DNA from: JAOUEA01 sp040511595
GTDB taxonomy: Bacteria; Actinomycetota; UBA4738; HRBIN12
Direction of reading: 5' to 3'
Assembly (NCBI GenBank): GCA_040511595.1
Contig: JBEVGU010000121.1
Coordinates: 1 to 14,183 of the forward strand
Length of the DNA stretch: 14,183 nucleotides
Position numbers and translations under genes: made by a program. This document shows, in pieces, positions 13,948 to 14,183 of the stretch. Under the pieces are notes generated by a model. That model was not told the origin of the DNA. It saw only the letters and a program-made list of their open reading frames with translations, and searched no databases. How positions within the stretch are numbered: the first letter of the stretch is position 1; each line of letters opens with the position of its first letter.

Positions 13948-14070
13948 CCGAGGGCACCGATCGCGGTTTTGGCTTCGAGCAGTTCCCTCACCCCGGCTGT
14001 CACGGCCGGCGCCGGCGGGCCAGCATCTCGCACGATGCCCGACGCGGCGGAAGGAAGGAGGGGATCGCAC
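13948..14070 (+). promoter_or_regulatory. Long structured 5' leader of the cold-shock gene
   Basis: About 120 bases separate the likely transcription start from the coding region. Two small hairpins are visible: CCGGC (13993-13997)/GCCGG (14005-14009) with a 7-base loop, and GCATC (14023-14027)/GATGC (14034-14038) with a 6-base loop. GCCGGCGCCGGC (14005-14016) could pair alternatively. A strong purine-rich RBS, AAGGAGGGG (14055-14063), follows seven bases before the start. Long leaders that refold with temperature are known for enterobacterial cspA; whether this one does so is inference. Confidence 0.42.
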
Positions 14071-14183
14071 GTGGCAACAGGAACCGTGAAGTGGTTCAGC
14101 TCCGAGAAGGGCTTCGGCTTCATCACGCCTGACGACGGCAGCGCCGATGTGTTCGTGCACTTCAGCGCGATCTCTGGCGAGGG
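14071..14183 (+). CDS. Cold-shock protein, CspA family (3' end outside window)
   Basis: The first 37 residues are visible. GTVKWFSSEKGFGFI at residues 4-18 includes the RNP1 motif KGFGFI, and DVFVHFSAI (27-35) is RNP2, both on the single-stranded-nucleic-acid-binding face of the cold-shock domain. Such proteins are usually about 67-70 residues and act as RNA chaperones or antiterminators in the cytoplasm. GTG 14071 follows AAGGAGGGG by seven bases. The gene is divergent from the kinase-like gene across 212 bases and has a long leader. Whether it is cold-induced or constitutive cannot be told. The protein is cut by the window end at SGEG. Confidence 0.95.
   Translation, partial: MATGTVKWFSSEKGFGFITPDDGSADVFVHFSAISGE

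Overview
The window looks like ordinary chromosomal DNA from a high-GC bacterium, most likely a member of the Actinomycetota. The reasons are very GC-rich third codon positions, frequent GTG and one TTG start codons, TANNNT -10 boxes, several apparently leaderless genes, and enzyme families common in that phylum. I cannot place it below phylum. I see no mobile element, CRISPR array, tRNA or rRNA.

Layout. (1) 1-420: the end of an unidentified CDS, then a small two-helix membrane protein that appears broken by one extra base. (2) 431-2101, minus strand: an acyl-CoA dehydrogenase followed by two small unknown genes. The two small genes overlap by 4 bases and share a C-terminal RG-x2-RWWEF motif. 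(3) 2163-4250, plus strand: a metal-dependent amidohydrolase (prolidase/imidazolonepropionase-like) and a 10-helix EamA/DMT transporter. (4) 4265-8565: three catabolic-looking genes on alternating strands, namely an FAD amine oxidase, an amidase-signature hydrolase, and a DAO-family FAD oxidoreductase resembling gamma-glutamylputrescine oxidase. (5) 8878-12363, plus strand: a tight operon of ilvD (dihydroxy-acid dehydratase), a threonine synthase and an unknown 187-aa protein, closed by a strong hairpin. (6) 12420-13858, minus strand: a secreted allene-oxide-cyclase/dirigent-like barrel protein and a choline-kinase-like APH-family protein. (7) 14071 to the end: the start of a cold-shock protein behind a long structured leader.

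How the genes fit together. The centre suggests scavenging of nitrogen and carbon from amines, amides and small peptides: an oxidase, amide and peptide hydrolases, an exporter or permease, and a beta-oxidation-type dehydrogenase. The ilvD-thrC pair joins threonine supply to isoleucine/valine synthesis. No single new multi-gene system stands out. The best candidates for something undescribed are the coupled RWWEF small proteins, the unknown third gene of the ilvD-thrC operon, and the kinase-like protein with Ser in place of the metal-binding Asn.
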